In this document: positions 51,897-63,733 of the stretch, one piece after another
Position numbering within the stretch: the stretch's first letter is position 1
Layout of the letters: each line of letters starts with the position of its first letter
Source: Diadophis punctatus similis
Taxonomy: Eukaryota; Chordata; Lepidosauria; Squamata; Dipsadidae
Assembly: GCA_023053685.1 (NCBI GenBank)
Contig: JALIGW010000001.1
Span: 154,401,466 to 154,465,465, forward strand
Length of the DNA stretch: 64,000 nt
Reading direction: 5' to 3'
The notes under the pieces: generated by a model
What the model was told of the DNA's origin: nothing
Database searches by the model: none
What the model saw: only the letters and a program-made list of their open reading frames with translations
Made by a program: the position numbers and the translations under genes

Positions 51897-52988
51897 GATA
51901 CAAAGGTATAAATATATATATATTGAAATTAATGGTTGGGATCTAAGTAAGAGATGGAACAGGCTTCAGTATTATGTTCAAAGCAATTGCTTTCCATGGC
52001 ACAGCAGTTCTCTAGTATCAGGGTAACTTTAGTAAATTAGACATGTCAACTTAGTGATGGTCTCAAATGTTTGGTGGGCTTTGGACAATGACTAAGAGAG
52101 CTCTAGTTGTATTTCTTTACATATTTGAATTCCCTTTTTGGAATAAGGGGGTGATACAAATCTCTATATATTCTTCCTTAGGGTATGCAGATAGTTTCAG
52201 ATCTTGTGTATTGTTAACTACATAAACTTTGTTCAGCAACATTCCAGGTGAATTTTTCCATTTATCATTTTGGCATGCATTAATATTGATTTATTTTTAA
52301 GCTGCTTCACTTCAGCAGTTAGTAATAGTGTGTTGCTGTCTATTCTCTTTCTACAAGGATGGGTATGAAAAATTGGATTCTATCAAATTTTTATGTGCCT
52401 TATTCAGCAAGAACGGTGATACCTAGTAGCTATACAATCATTTCGTCTGTCTCAGTATGCATTATGTATGAATTTACATGCAACCTAACAGCAGAAACAG
52501 TTTTGATGAAATTAATATATACACCTTCTCAGTCCATCCAGCACTGATGAAAGACATAAGGACTGTTCACTATTCTCACCCCAAATGTTTAATTTTGAAA
52601 ACTTAAGTGAAGCTAAATGCCAAAAGGAGCTCTCTAAATAACACAGAATTATTCTTTTTCAAATATTATGACATCCACAGTGAAAGGTAGCAATTCTTCA
52701 TATATTCCCCATTAATAATTTATTTAAAATCGCATTACAAGCCATCGTTTTTCTCATTGCCTGGGGATACTATAACTTCTACATGTATGAGTCTAATTTA
52801 AATATGTTTTGGCTCCTTACCCAATCCACTATTTTCATCCAGCCAACTTTTTTAATGTAACCAAAAAGTAGTTCTGTTACATATCAAACCCAGTATTTCA
52901 TGAAGTAGCTTTAAAAGTCAAATATAAAACTGGAATGTTCTGTGGTTGGCTTTAAAGCCTCCTTCCACAATGTAATCATCCCATAATA
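51897..52988. other. No recognised gene or repeat
   Basis: Nothing supported. Confidence 0.5.
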
Positions 52989-52996
52989 GTATGTGG

Positions 52997-53182
52997 CAGT
53001 TGTGGGTTGCTACCGGTTCACCCCGGTTCAGGCGAACCGGTGGCGGCGAGAGGCTCTGCCCACCCACCCAGACATCATCACGGATGATTTGTGCATGCGC
53101 AGAAGCTTCTGCGCATGCACAGAAGTGGCGCATGCGCACACATCTCCGAACCTGTAGCAAAGGTAAGTGAAACCCATTACTG
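52997..53182. mobile_element. 186-bp hAT MITE, 8-bp TSD, perfect 30-bp palindrome
   Basis: Starts CAGTTGTGGGTTGCTACCGG and ends GTGAAACCCATTACTG. The perfect duplication GTATGTGG is at 52989-52996 and 53183-53190. A perfect 30-bp palindrome lies at 53091-53120 (GTGCATGCGCAGAAG and its complement), followed by GGCGCATGCGCA at 53127. Confidence 0.93.
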
Positions 53183-53190
53183 GTATGTGG

Positions 53191-55370
53191 GAATGACCTT
53201 GGGAGACTGGGCCCAGAGTTGATGCTTAGGGAGCAGTCAGGTAAGAGACAGTATGGCCCATGGCTGGTAGGAGGCAGGGCAAGAGGTTCAAAAGCGGCTT
53301 CCCTAATTTCTCAGGTTATAAAGGGGTTAGGAAGACAACTGTACTTTCAGACTTGCAAGATTCTATTAATGTGGCCTTACAATAAAGTAGAATTAGCTCA
53401 TCTGGTCATCTTCCTTGTCTGGTCCTCCAGGTAAGACACTGCCAATCATATTATCTTTTTCCAACATCTTTCTTTGAACAAAACAAAACAAAAATCTTTC
53501 AGCGGAGAAGGTCACATTTTCTGAACAGTCAAAATGCTTGATTTTAGAATTCCCCTTTTTATAGAGAATAGGGAACCATTTACTCTGCTCCGGATGTGAT
53601 AATCTCTGCTCTGGTGGAAAGTAGCAGATAAAAACCAGACAGTACTGTCATCTGCCTCCTTTCCAGCTCTCGTCCCAGATTGTTAACAAATGGACTTTTT
53701 GTGACAGCAGTAAAGAAGCAGATTGTCCTGGATAAATTGTTCATGTATTAGTTAAAATCTTTTATGCTGGTTTTCAATGAAAAAAGCTTCTTCCAGGAGA
53801 ATGATAAATTAGAATTATTTTAAAAGTAAGATAAAATGAAAACTAATTCAGCAATACAAAATATTTAAATATAATCAAAGTGAAAATAAATCGGGCCCCC
53901 ATGCTTTTAAAAGCCAGCTGGGTCATTCTTTTCTTGAAGACCCATTTAACAGGAATCAGGAAGAGACTACCAGAGTATGATATTTCTCAGTGCTGGGCTC
54001 GCCACGAGGGGAACCCTCCCCCCCAACCTATTTCTTATTCCTTCAAGTCTAAAATGTCTGTGCTGCAGATCTTGGTCCCAGGAAAGTTCAGAGCAGTGGA
54101 GGTAGTCCTTCAAATAATCCAATCTCGATCTGTAATCCCTTAAAAACAATGGCCAACACTTAAAGACAAATGGGAGATCACTCTAGCAACCCATTCAACC
54201 TGCGTAGACTTTTATATGAATAACCAGGAAGCAGCTGAAACCTTGGAACCATCATAAAAGGCATGAGTATGACATTGCAGTAGAGACCAGAAGACATAAG
54301 AGCAAGAGTGACTGTGGTAAGGCCACATTCTTCAAATAGGGATTCGTTAGAAATTGAGGCTGAGGCTGATAAGCAGCACTCTTAATAAACAACTATCTTC
54401 CATTGACGTATACATTTAATTCCGTAAGTTATTCAGTACCATAAGATTATGTCCTCCAAAGAGATGCGGGTTAGGGGAAAGCCAGTCTGAATTTGGCACT
54501 GGCTGCTAAATTATAGGGAGTCTCTTTCAGTGGAATATTTGGGCTGCTGCTTGCATGTAATTTGAAAAGACAAAAAAAAGGTCTTTCCCTCTCATTTGTT
54601 AAAATGATTGTATCTAGAAATTAGTTAATATCACTGGCATAAAATATTTGACTCAACATATTTGGAATGTCTCCAAGAAATAAATTGTGGTTTTCTTATG
54701 ACCAGTGCATTATAAACAAATGCTATTAATGGTGCCACATGAGTTAATCTCAAAGGTCACATGGTATTGCTTATTCTTTGATTCAAATACTAGCCAAAAC
54801 ACCATGAATCAAAATCAACTATTTTTGTGGAAGTTAGATAAAAATGAACAACCTTTTTCAATTGCTTAGCAAGGGGGAGGAGGAAGAAACAACAACATTA
54901 AAGCTGGCATTTTGGGGGACTAGAAAAAGAATATGACAAATACTTCCTGAATACAGTTTTTGTGATTTGCTCATTTGTGTTCATGAATAGCAAAGATTGA
55001 CATTAACTTTCCAAATTATTACTAGTGAAGACACGGAGAACAAAATCACCTACTGATGCCAGCAATACCAATTCTTAGGTTTGGAAAGTGGGTGGGAGTG
55101 GTGGCAAATTGAAAGTAGTGTAATAGAGTATACTTATTTGTGTCGGGAGCCATGTAACTAATGGGAGGTACCATTCATGAAGCAATGTAATCAGCGAGCT
55201 CAGCTGCTTGTTCACAGATTTCAGTACAGGAACCTTTGTAATTTCAGTTTGTAATGAAAGATAGAAGAGATAGCCGGGAAAGACAAAAAACAAAGACAAC
55301 CAAGCAGCAAAGTGGGTGGACAAAGTGGCAATGAGTGCAATGTTGGGAGACATGTTTAAGGCTTGTCTCA
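53191..55370. other. No recognised gene or repeat
   Basis: AT-rich. The frame at 53880-54143 has no domain and no splice context. Nothing supported. Confidence 0.5.
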
Positions 55371-55406
<36 letters not shown>

Positions 55407-55411
55407 GAAGA
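55371..55411 (+). repeat. (AAC)n / (AAG)n array
   Basis: About 11 AAC units followed by three AAG units. It lies at the 3' side of the minus-strand Penelope-type remnant and may be its seeded tail. Confidence 0.93.
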
Positions 55412-55993
55412 AGTAGACTATATTTGTTCCTTGAGAAAGACGACATTTCACTTCTGACCCAAGACGCTTCATCAGTTCTGACGGGTGGTGGTGAGGATGG
55501 TAGGATGCTGGTGGTGGGAAATGGAAGAATTATATTTCTTTGCAGTCATTTGTTCATTAGCACTCTCTCTGAGAGCCAATGAGGTCACTTGGGGTTTTAT
55601 CTGTGCCCTCAGGGTCACCTGTATCAGTGCAAATAGAGGTGGAATCTTTTTAGAACTCCTGAAAGGACTATGTTGTAGACAGGACATAGGTGGTGTCTAT
55701 TCCTCCTCCTCTGTTGAGGAAGGGCTGTTCAGTTCTAACATAGATGGCCTCTTTTGCCCCTGTTTTCAAACCAATGATCCTCTCTATCCAGAATGTGGAC
55801 TTGCTGTCTTCAAAAGAGTGTCCTTTGTCTTTCAAATGCAGATGGACCACTAAATCTTGTCCTGATAGGTTTGTTCTCCTATGTTGTGCCATGCGTTTGT
55901 GAAGTGGTTCTTTTGTTTCTCCAATGTACAGATCTGCACATGTCTCACTGCATTGTATTTCATATATCGCATTGCTGAGTTAAGGATTCCAAA
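55412..55993 (-). mobile_element. Penelope-type GIY-YIG endonuclease remnant and 3' flank
   Basis: From about 55993 down to 55669 the minus strand stays in frame and reads IQCSETCADLYIGETKEPLH, then KRMAQHRR, HLHLKDKGHSFED and KEAIYVRTEQPFLNRGGG. The YIGET...R...H and KEAI...E...LNR pattern is that of GIY-YIG endonuclease domains in Penelope-like retroelements. A non-coding flank follows with CTGATGAAGCG and GTGAAATGTCGTC (55475-55441). The reverse transcriptase is absent. The family name comes from recalled similarity, so Penelope is the best but not the only option. Confidence 0.65.
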
Positions 55994-55998
55994 TCCAA

Positions 55999-56087
55999 AT
56001 CAAGAAATTCCAGTTGCCTTTTGGAAAAGCACCTTTGGGACAACCATGACTTGGATGATTGAGAAGCTCTATAGACAACAGCACTAG
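55999..56087 (+). repeat. Inverted terminal piece of the same retroelement
   Basis: AATTCCAGTTGCCTTTTGGA, AAAGCACCTTTGGGACAACC and ATGACTTGGATGATTGAGAA match a recurrent snake repeat end that I recall as downstream of the same GIY-YIG family. Here it points the opposite way, abutting the endonuclease remnant head to head. Confidence 0.45.
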
Positions 56088-56394
56088 GAATTGAAAACAA
56101 TGGCACATGATCAATCAATCAATTGGGGATTGAAAGGAGAAATACCATATTTTGTTTTCCAAAATTGAACTGAAAGATTTAACAAAAGGGAATTCTGGAG
56201 ATGCATTAACATCTCTTTTATTTGAGACAAAGTTTTATTTAGGGATGCTTGATTTACTTGCCCAAAGGGTAATTCTCTTTTTTGAAAACATATAATCAGG
56301 AAAAAGAAAATGGGAAAATCAGAAGATAACAGAAGTTGAGAGAGCTGAAATGTCTTCCTATTCCTAGCTTTTCCAAATCTTTCCAATCACATTT

Positions 56395-56632
56395 ATTTAT
56401 TTATTTATTATTTATTTTGTGAGATTTATATACCGCCTCACAGTGCAAGCACTCTCTAAGCGGTTTACACCAGTAAGCAATGTATATTTATATTTCCCCC
56501 TACCTCGGAAGGATGGATGGCTGAGTCAACCTTGAGCCGGTGAGATTTGAACCGCTGACCTGCGGATCAGTGTCAGCTAAAGTGGCCTGCAGTACCTGCC
56601 TCTAACCGCTGCGCCACCTCGGCTCTGGGTTA
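56395..56632 (-). repeat. tRNA-derived SINE, full length, minus strand
   Basis: Minus strand: GAGCCGAGGTGGCGCAGCGG (A box), GGTTCAAATCTCACCGG (B box), CTCAAGGTTGACTCAGCCAT, AAACCGCTTAGAGAGTGCTT and GGCGGTATATAAATC, with an (AAATA)n tail on the low-coordinate side. It belongs to the family at 19345. Confidence 0.92.
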
Positions 56633-56639
56633 TCTCAGC

Positions 56640-57946
56640 CTATAAATCCTTACACTATGATCTCAGCTCCCTTCGACAGTAATAAAATAACTTCAGATAA
56701 CTGCTCTGAAGTTAACCAGAGCCAAGGCATTTCTTGATAGTACAAAAGTCCATTTAATCCATTTTACTGACTAACCAAAGTGAAAGTTTCCAATCTCCTA
56801 AATGTTGTTTAGCAATCAGTGCAGGACATTATCTTCATATTGATTGTATTTATTTCCCTACCAGTACCATCAAACAAATTTCAACAGAACAAAGAAAGAA
56901 TTGGTACTAATGGGAATCATTCTGACTATAGCAATAATTTATAAATTAATCTTTTTTACATTTTTTCAATTTCAATTTTTTCCATAAAAATATAACATGA
57001 TATGGTGGATGTAGCGAAAAAACCTATGGTATTTAGTCCAACAACTGTTCTAGTGCAACACTTTTCTACAGTAGCCATCAGTTGCCTGTGGAAAAATCTA
57101 CCAGACTTAAAGGAATCCCATCGCTGAAATTTAAAAGCAACTCCTTTCGAATCTGAAGATAATAGGTTTCAGGGGTGGTTGTTTGTCAGGGTTAGATATG
57201 GAAGGTAGGGTACTGCTTTTCCATTTCTGATATTGTTTGCATATGTGTAAAGTACATTCTTTTCACTCATCCACATTAAGATCAAGAAAAAAATGGAAAT
57301 CTAAGCTCATAGCTTCTTGACTGCTTCAGACTGCCACTGAACTATTAAACAGTTATAGTGCAACGAGCCGTATTGTTTGAGTATAGAGAAATTAAAAAGT
57401 AGCCATATACAGTACATCTGTGGTTTTTTTGAGGCATGTTATGAAAATAGCCATTCTGGGGAGATTATTGTTTAAAAAAAACTTTATCCATCTGTCTGAT
57501 ATATTTGTGACTGTGGGCTCCAGTTCCAGCTTTTCCATAATCAGCCCTGCAAAATTGGATGATGAGTTACATATAATTTATACTTCGCATAGTAATTTAC
57601 ATTTTTCATTTCAGAGGCAGGAGTTTTAGTGCATCTTTGCTTGCTTTTTAAACAGTTTTATGTAATGAAATATATAATGAAATGATTTCCTTACAATATA
57701 TACAGATATGAATGGGAAAATTTGAACACTACATTTCCAGTTTGAAATTTCGGCTAAATCCAAAACATTCTATCCAGTTACAGGTTTTCTTAGGTATTAA
57801 ATTTTAGAGCAACCAACTCTTCAACATTGCTAGAATCTGAACCCGTAAAAGCCTGTTTAAAATTCTAATTTTGGCGTTCTCAGTTGTTTTCCTTTAGTCA
57901 CAATGTTTGCCAGTTAGAGTTGTCTCATTCATCAATGTTGGTTTGG
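56640..57946. other. No recognised gene or repeat
   Basis: Nothing supported in this AT-rich stretch. Confidence 0.5.
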
Positions 57947-58244
57947 GCCATTTTTCCCAATATAATCTCCATAGGGGGTTGCAAATGTATTTTATTTTAT
58001 TTTATTTATTTATTTATTAGTGAGACTTATATACCGCCTCATAGTGCAAGCACACTCTAAGCGGTTTACACCAGTAAGCAATGTATAATATTGCCGCCAT
58101 TTTTCCCAATATAATCTCCATAGGGGGTTGCAAATATATTTTATTTATTTATTAGTGAGACTTATATACCGCCTCACAGTGCAAGCACTCTCTAAGCAGT
58201 TTACACCATTAATCAATGTATATTTACATTGCCCCCAACAATCT
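57947..58244. repeat. Local tandem duplication, ~149-bp period
   Basis: GCCATTTTTCCCAATATAAT, CTCCATAGGGGGTTGCAAAT, the ATTT tail and the first ~100 bp of a minus-strand SINE occur at 57947-58095 and again from 58096. Only the second copy continues into the complete SINE. The duplication therefore copied a SINE end plus its unique flank. Confidence 0.88.
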
Positions 58245-58384
58245 GGGTCCTCATTTTACCTACCTCGGAAGGATGGAAGGCTGAGTCAACCCTGAGCCGG
58301 TGAGATTTGAACAGCTGAACTGCTGATCACAGTCAGTTAAAATAGCCTGTAGTACTGCACTCTAACTGCTGCCCACCTCAGCTC
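58143..58384 (-). repeat. tRNA-derived SINE, minus strand
   Basis: Same family as 56395: minus strand GAGCTGAGGTGGGCAGCAGT, GTTCAAATCTCACCGG, AGGGTTGACTCAGCCTTCCA, AATGAGGACCCAGATTGTTG and GGCGGTATATAAGTCTCAC. A truncated twin (57985-58090) lies in the preceding duplicate unit. Confidence 0.9.
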
Positions 58385-58387
58385 TTA

Positions 58388-58530
58388 TATAAGTGTAAGA
58401 TTGAGAGTATCTTGGCGATGTTTCGACGAGGTCACACTCGTCATCTTCAGGCTGGTGATTTCAGCTTCGTGCTTGTGCGAACAAAGCGTGGTCGGAGCCC
58501 TGCTTATCTATACCCGTGAAAATGTACGAA
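58388..58530 (-). repeat. Interspersed repeat with hammerhead-like core
   Basis: Minus strand: CACCAGCCTGAAGATGACGA, then GTGTGACCTCGTCGAAACAT and CGCCAAGATAC. It shares organisation with 30725-30846 (+). A 6-bp stem GACGAG/CTCGTC separates CTGAAGA from GAAAC. The upstream part includes TCACGGGTATAGATAAGCAG. Confidence 0.6.
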
Positions 58531-58545
58531 AACAAATTATGTCTC

Positions 58546-58597
58546 TATGTGTGTCTGTGTGTTTGTGTGTCTGTGTGTGTGTGTGTGTCTGTGTGTA
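58546..58597 (+). repeat. (TG)n-rich array
   Basis: TGTGTGTCTGTGTGTTTGTG followed by purer TG units. Simple repeat. Confidence 0.93.
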
Positions 58598-60056
58598 ACA
58601 TTTTTTGCTGATAAATGAAAATAAAGGGAGACTAAAATTATATACTTATAGACATATTTCTATGCCTGTTTGCCCTTATTCACATGTGTCCATATGAGCT
58701 TATTGTAGTATACACTTTGCAAAATGTATGTCTAATGTAATTCATTGTCAAAGCTTTTTAAAATTGCAGAGTACAATCACTGTTATTCTGTTACTAGAAT
58801 ACAGATGTACAATTAACAATGAAATACGAAAATGTAAACTTCAGATTGCAACTCTATCCTGGCTATGAAGAGGTTAGTAAAGAGTAAATCAGAACAGTCG
58901 GTATCAAATCATGAACAAAATTAATTTCACCCCATTCCAATTACTAGGTGAACAGAGGAAGGTATTTAATTATTCAGATATTCAAAAAGAAAGGAATAAA
59001 GAGAACGGATCTAAGGATGAATCTTCTTATCCTTCAAGCAAAATGTTCAGTTTTTCATTGTTAAAAACCACTTTGGTGATTACAAGCGATATGCAATATG
59101 TAATATCTAATAAGTGATATCTATGCATGTTTGAGACAAGATGCTTTCTGACTGAAAGCTACATGGTAGAAAGAACAGCTCCTCTTGACATTCTACTGCG
59201 ATGGAAAAATAGAAAACCCTGCTTGAATTGGATGAGCCAATCTATTGCTTTGTTTTTTAAATGAGCAAGATGCCACTTGAAGGACTGGGCTCAACTCATG
59301 CATACAATCTCCGATCTCAGCTACGGAGATGTTTCTTTGCCCCTGCATGCAGAGCCCATTTCACGCATCACGCAGCATAGAATTACAGCCAGTCATGGTT
59401 TCTTGAAGAATATAATCTATCTGAGACATGTGTTTAGTACATTCACAGATGCCAATAATACGTTTACAGCTATATTTTTAAAGTTAGAATTTCTGACACA
59501 GGAAAGGAAGAGAAAAAAGCTTCTGTCCGACATACATTTTCCAAATAAACACCAAATATACATGGTGCTTTGATTCTTTGAATTATTAGACAGTTGCAGA
59601 ATCCCTTAATAGTTCTGTTTGTGCAGAAATATAACACCTTCTCTGGAAAAATGTTATTTCTGTATCAGCACTCACGCACACCTAACAGGCAGGGATGCGG
59701 GGGCGCGGGAACATATATGTGAGAATTTCTAGACATATCCAGAACACTTTGTAGTGTGCTATACTGCATAATTAGTTTTGTCTTGTTCCAGACAACTGCT
59801 GACATACGATATAAACTAAATTTAAAAACTTTACTTCTACCATTTTATGTTAAACTTCAACCCCATGCAAATTGGCTATTTGTAGTCTTTGTCCCACTTA
59901 GCTGCAGAATTCACTTGGTTTTGTAAAATGAATTCTTTAGTTCACTTTAGTGTACTTTGCTATGTGAACTAACTCACTTTAGTTCAGATAGCAAAGTGCA
60001 GGATGCAAAGAAGAGCTTTATTTTTCATCATGAGTCTTTCAGAGCCTGAGGCTGAA
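58598..60056. other. No recognised gene or repeat
   Basis: The frame at 59277-59573 (98 codons) has no domain recognised. Nothing else supported. Confidence 0.5.
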
Positions 60057-60233
60057 TTTATTTATTTTTATTTGTTTTATTTATTTATTTGTCAAACATG
60101 TACAAGATAGTAGGCGTTTGTATAAACATAACATAAGCAAAGAAGTACAGATAAATGAGGACAATAGGACAGTAAGACAGGGACGGTAGGCACAGTGGTG
60201 CGCTTATGCATGCCCCAACAAGCCTCAGAATTT
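60057..60233 (-). mobile_element. CR1/L3-type LINE 3' end, variant subfamily
   Basis: (ATTT)n then GTCAAACATGTACAAGATAG, and later GACAGGGACGGTAGGCACAG and TGGTGCGCTTATGCATGCCC. It shares the GGACGGTAGGCAC...GTGCGCTTATGCA block with the next copy but differs upstream, which suggests a second subfamily. Confidence 0.75.
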
Positions 60234-60432
60234 ATTTTTATTATTTTATTTATTTATTTTTGTCAAGTACGTGTTGGTAATATACATACTGTAGATATAA
60301 CATTGTTTATATACATAAAATGAGTATTGATAAGAGGGAACATTAGGACAGGGACGGTAGGCACGCTGGTGCGCTTATGCACGCCCCTTACTGACCTCTT
60401 AGGAATCGGATGAGGTCAACAGTGGACAGTGG
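60234..60432 (-). mobile_element. CR1/L3-type LINE 3' end
   Basis: ATTTATTTTTGTCAAGTACG, ACATTAGGACAGGGACGGTA, GGCACGCTGGTGCGCTTATG and CTTACTGACCTCTTAGGAAT: the minus-strand 3' end of the LINE at 26917. It lies directly against the preceding copy in the same orientation. Confidence 0.85.
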
Positions 60433-62620
60433 AATTGGGCTGAGAAGGAATGGGAGATGTCCCAACAGTCTTCCATGACAAAAAGAAGACTAGAAGCTGA
60501 ACTTCCCTGTCCCACATCGAGCACTTCAACTATACTATAGGAGCTTGCACTAATTAAAAAAAAACTTTTAATATTTATTAATCTTTAAAACTCTTTACCT
60601 AGGGCTGAAATTGTAAGGGATGGCATGTTAGAGTAACAGACTTTGCCTTCTTGTACTACTGAGTAATAACAGAAGTGTAGGATAATTGCCAGCATGGGAT
60701 CAAAGCTAACTGTTGTCATCTTAACAGCTTTGTTTGTTAACACCACCATTTATTTATTTGCATATATTTAGTATGAAGTGACAGGCTTTTTTGTCTTTGG
60801 CCTCTGGGTGAGAATAATAATAATAAGAAATCCTCCTCCAGTGAAATTAAAATAGAAAGAGACAAAGTTACCTAATATCTAACTTACTTGATTGGTAAAT
60901 CTGGGGATATGCACTTTATGACAAAAAAAGAAAATCAAATAAACGTTGCTACTTTTTCTTTATTTTATAGGGAAGGGGAGGCAGAGAATTCTAGGACTAA
61001 ATTTAATCATTGGTTATCATATAGTGGATTATTCAGTAATTATATTTTAATATATAGATACAATGATTGCAAGATGGATTATTTTTCTTCTGTTGCATAC
61101 ATTATGAATCCAATCACACATCAAGAGGCATGAGAGATTGTGGGGAGCCTGCAAAAATAATAGAAGGGAGAGTAGAAGTAAACAATCAAGAGATAGAAGA
61201 CATCTTAGAACTGACACTTCAGCCCAGATGGCAAGAAACCTGGGAAGAAGCATTTCAAACCATTCAGAGAGATTCAATAAACACACTACATGTGAGGGTG
61301 GGAAATTCCTCTTACACTTTCCTGAATTCTTTTTTTTTTTAATTAACATTAAAGACATTTCACTGAGGTTTGTGTAGTTCTTGTTTCCTTGCTTGGTCAG
61401 CCCAGCTATGTGGGACTTGATATGAGGACTAAAAATGAACTAAGAAAAACTCTGCTTGTAATGGTTACCAAAAATGCTGTAATTCACTGAACCATTCTGT
61501 TATACAAACAGGGACATGTTTTTTGTGATGCTCAAGGCCTCATTTGTGATACAGTGGCTCTGTTAGCACAATACACCATGCCTGACTGAGGCTCTACACA
61601 ACAGAGGCTGGGTCATGCAGCAGCTTAGTCCTTCTAGAGGTTGGCAAACTATCACTTCTTCCCCCGTTTCTTTCATTTTGTCTCTTCTGTGTCAAGTGAA
61701 TCAGTAATGACTAAACAGACCTACCTATCATTTCCCATATTCCTTTCTTCCTCTTTTCCACAAACTTCCCCTCCCCAATCTGAGAGCATGACTGAAGAAA
61801 GAACAAAGTTACTATAGAAGTTATAGTCTTGGGAATGTAGAGTTTGCATGATATGGGTAAGAGATAGTTTATCAGGGAATTCATTTAGCCCTCAGCATGA
61901 TTGGCTACGTCAGAGTTAAATTCAACTTTCTTGGCTCATTTGTGGGGCTTCAAGACTAGTGTGGCATGTCTGTGTCTCCTCTCACCATAATACGTTAAGC
62001 ATGTCAGATGGACTGGAATGGTGTAGATTACATTTTTCTGGTCTCGTTATATGATTGCATTCAACTATGTTCACTGAGCTAGAATCATGTGAATAAAACA
62101 TAGGGTACACAGAACCACCAAGCTTCCCATAACATAAAAATGTGTATTTTTTGGGGGGGGGGGAGACCAAAAACACTTTAAACATAGTGTGTATTTTTCT
62201 GAAATACATACAGGAGATTCAAAGCTGTGGATAAAGACCCCAAACTTTCTCTTTCCACAGATCTGTTGTATAGCTGCAGTGAAACAGTGCTCTTTTGTGC
62301 ACTTAGATGCAATCTATATTACAAACTGTAATGGTTTGCTTCTATAGAAATTTTTGCAGTGCTAAAGCTAAAAATAATTTAAAAAGTGAAAATAAATAAT
62401 TAAGCAAGTGAACAAAGAGAAAAGACAAGAGGCCAAGTCTTAGCATTCTAAGAGAGATAGGCGATAAGCAAGTAAATCAGTAGCTATCATGAGGGCCTAC
62501 ATTAATAATAGCTAGTGTTCTTTTAACAGCTAGCTGTTACAAAAATTAAAATCCATTCAGAGAAAGTGGCATACAACAGCAGAGCAATATTGCATTCCCA
62601 TCCCAATTCTGAGTCAAAAG
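60433..62620. other. No recognised gene or repeat
   Basis: AT-rich. Opposed frames at 61047-61377 have no known domain. G-run at 62153-62163. Nothing supported. Confidence 0.5.
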
Positions 62621-62628
62621 GCTTAGGA

Positions 62629-63065
62629 CAGTGATGGCGAACCTTTTTTTCCTCGGGTGCCGAAAGCGTGTGCGTGCGTGCTATCGCACGCACACGTGTG
62701 CCCACACCTATAATTCAATGCTCCCCATGTGCCCCGCCCCCTGCGCACGCGACCCCCCCATGCTGCCCCATTCCCCATGCATGGCCCCCGCTGCCCCGTT
62801 TCCTGACTTCTGGTGGGCCCAGTAGGCCTGTTTTTTGCCCTCCCCAGGCTCCAGAGGCTTTCTTGGAGTCTGGGGAGGACGAAAATGCCCTCCCCCACCC
62901 CTCTGGAGGCTGAAAACGCCCTCCCAGAGACTCTGCACAAGCCGAAAATCAGCTGAACGGCACACACATGCATGCTGGAGCTGAGCTAAGGCAACTGCTC
63001 GCGTGCCGGCACATATGGCTCTGCGTGCCACCTGTGGCACTCGTGCCATAGGTTCGCCATCACGG
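62629..63065. mobile_element. hAT-type element, CAGTGATGG family, 437 bp, 8-bp TSD
   Basis: Starts CAGTGATGGCGAACC and ends AGGTTCGCCATCACGG. The perfect duplication GCTTAGGA is at 62621-62628 and 63066-63073. It is homologous to 8746-9209 (shared ends and TGGCTCTGCGTGCCACCTGT near the right end). It is CpG-rich; open frames over it are compositional. Confidence 0.92.
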
Positions 63066-63427
63066 GCTTAGGATGTGGAGAATAAACTCTTCCCTCTACC
63101 CGACCAATGAAGGTGATGAGCACTTCTACCATAGACACTCCAGAAAACCATCAGATTCTTTGTGTCCTGATTTCTGTTGTCACCAGTGTTTTCATTGGAG
63201 TAAGTGGCATTAGGTGCTAAAAACAGAGCATTCCAGAGCCAGGAGCATGAATGATTTTGTATCTGCTGAGTCCAAAATCTTTCCATTTGCTGTAAATGCT
63301 CTGCAGCTTGTGGAGTCAACATAATTAATTTATAAATTATAAATAATAATTATTATAATTAATTAATCCTCCCATCTCCCCTCCCATCAGTGTTGCCAAT
63401 ATTAGAATCAATGTGGGATTTTTTAAG

Positions 63428-63506
63428 AAAGAAAAAGAAAGAAAGAAAAGAAAGAAAAAGAAAGAAAGAAAGAAAGAAGAAAGGAAGATAGGTAGGTAGG
63501 TAGGTG
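63428..63506 (+). repeat. (AAAG)n and (GTAG)n arrays
   Basis: AAAGAAAGAAAAGAAAGAAA-type units for about 55 bp, then TAGGTAGGTAGGTAGG. Confidence 0.93.
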
Positions 63507-63575
63507 GGACAGCAACAAGGAAAGAAAACTGCCCCATAAATCTTCCTATCTTCCTTGGACAAGCCAATAGATTTT

Positions 63576-63733
63576 ACAGATTAACAGATTAACAGAGTTG
63601 GAAGGGACCTTGCAGGTCATCTAGTCCAACCCCCTGCCCAAGCAGGAGACCCTTCATCTGCCTCTACCTAGGATCGAACTCACAACCTCCTGATTGTGAG
63701 GCAAGAGCTCCACCTCTGGGCCACAGCAGCTGG
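63576..63733 (-). repeat. tRNA-derived SINE with CR1-like 3' end and 8-bp tail
   Basis: Minus strand: CAGCTGCTGTGGCCCAGAGG, AGGTTGTGAGTTCGATCCTA (B box), GGGGGTTGGACTAGATGACC and TGCAAGGTCCCTTCCAACTC, then a TTAATCTG 8-bp tandem tail. The 8-bp tail and the GGACTAGATGACCT block are characteristic of CR1 3' ends, so this is a CR1-mobilised SINE. Confidence 0.78.
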
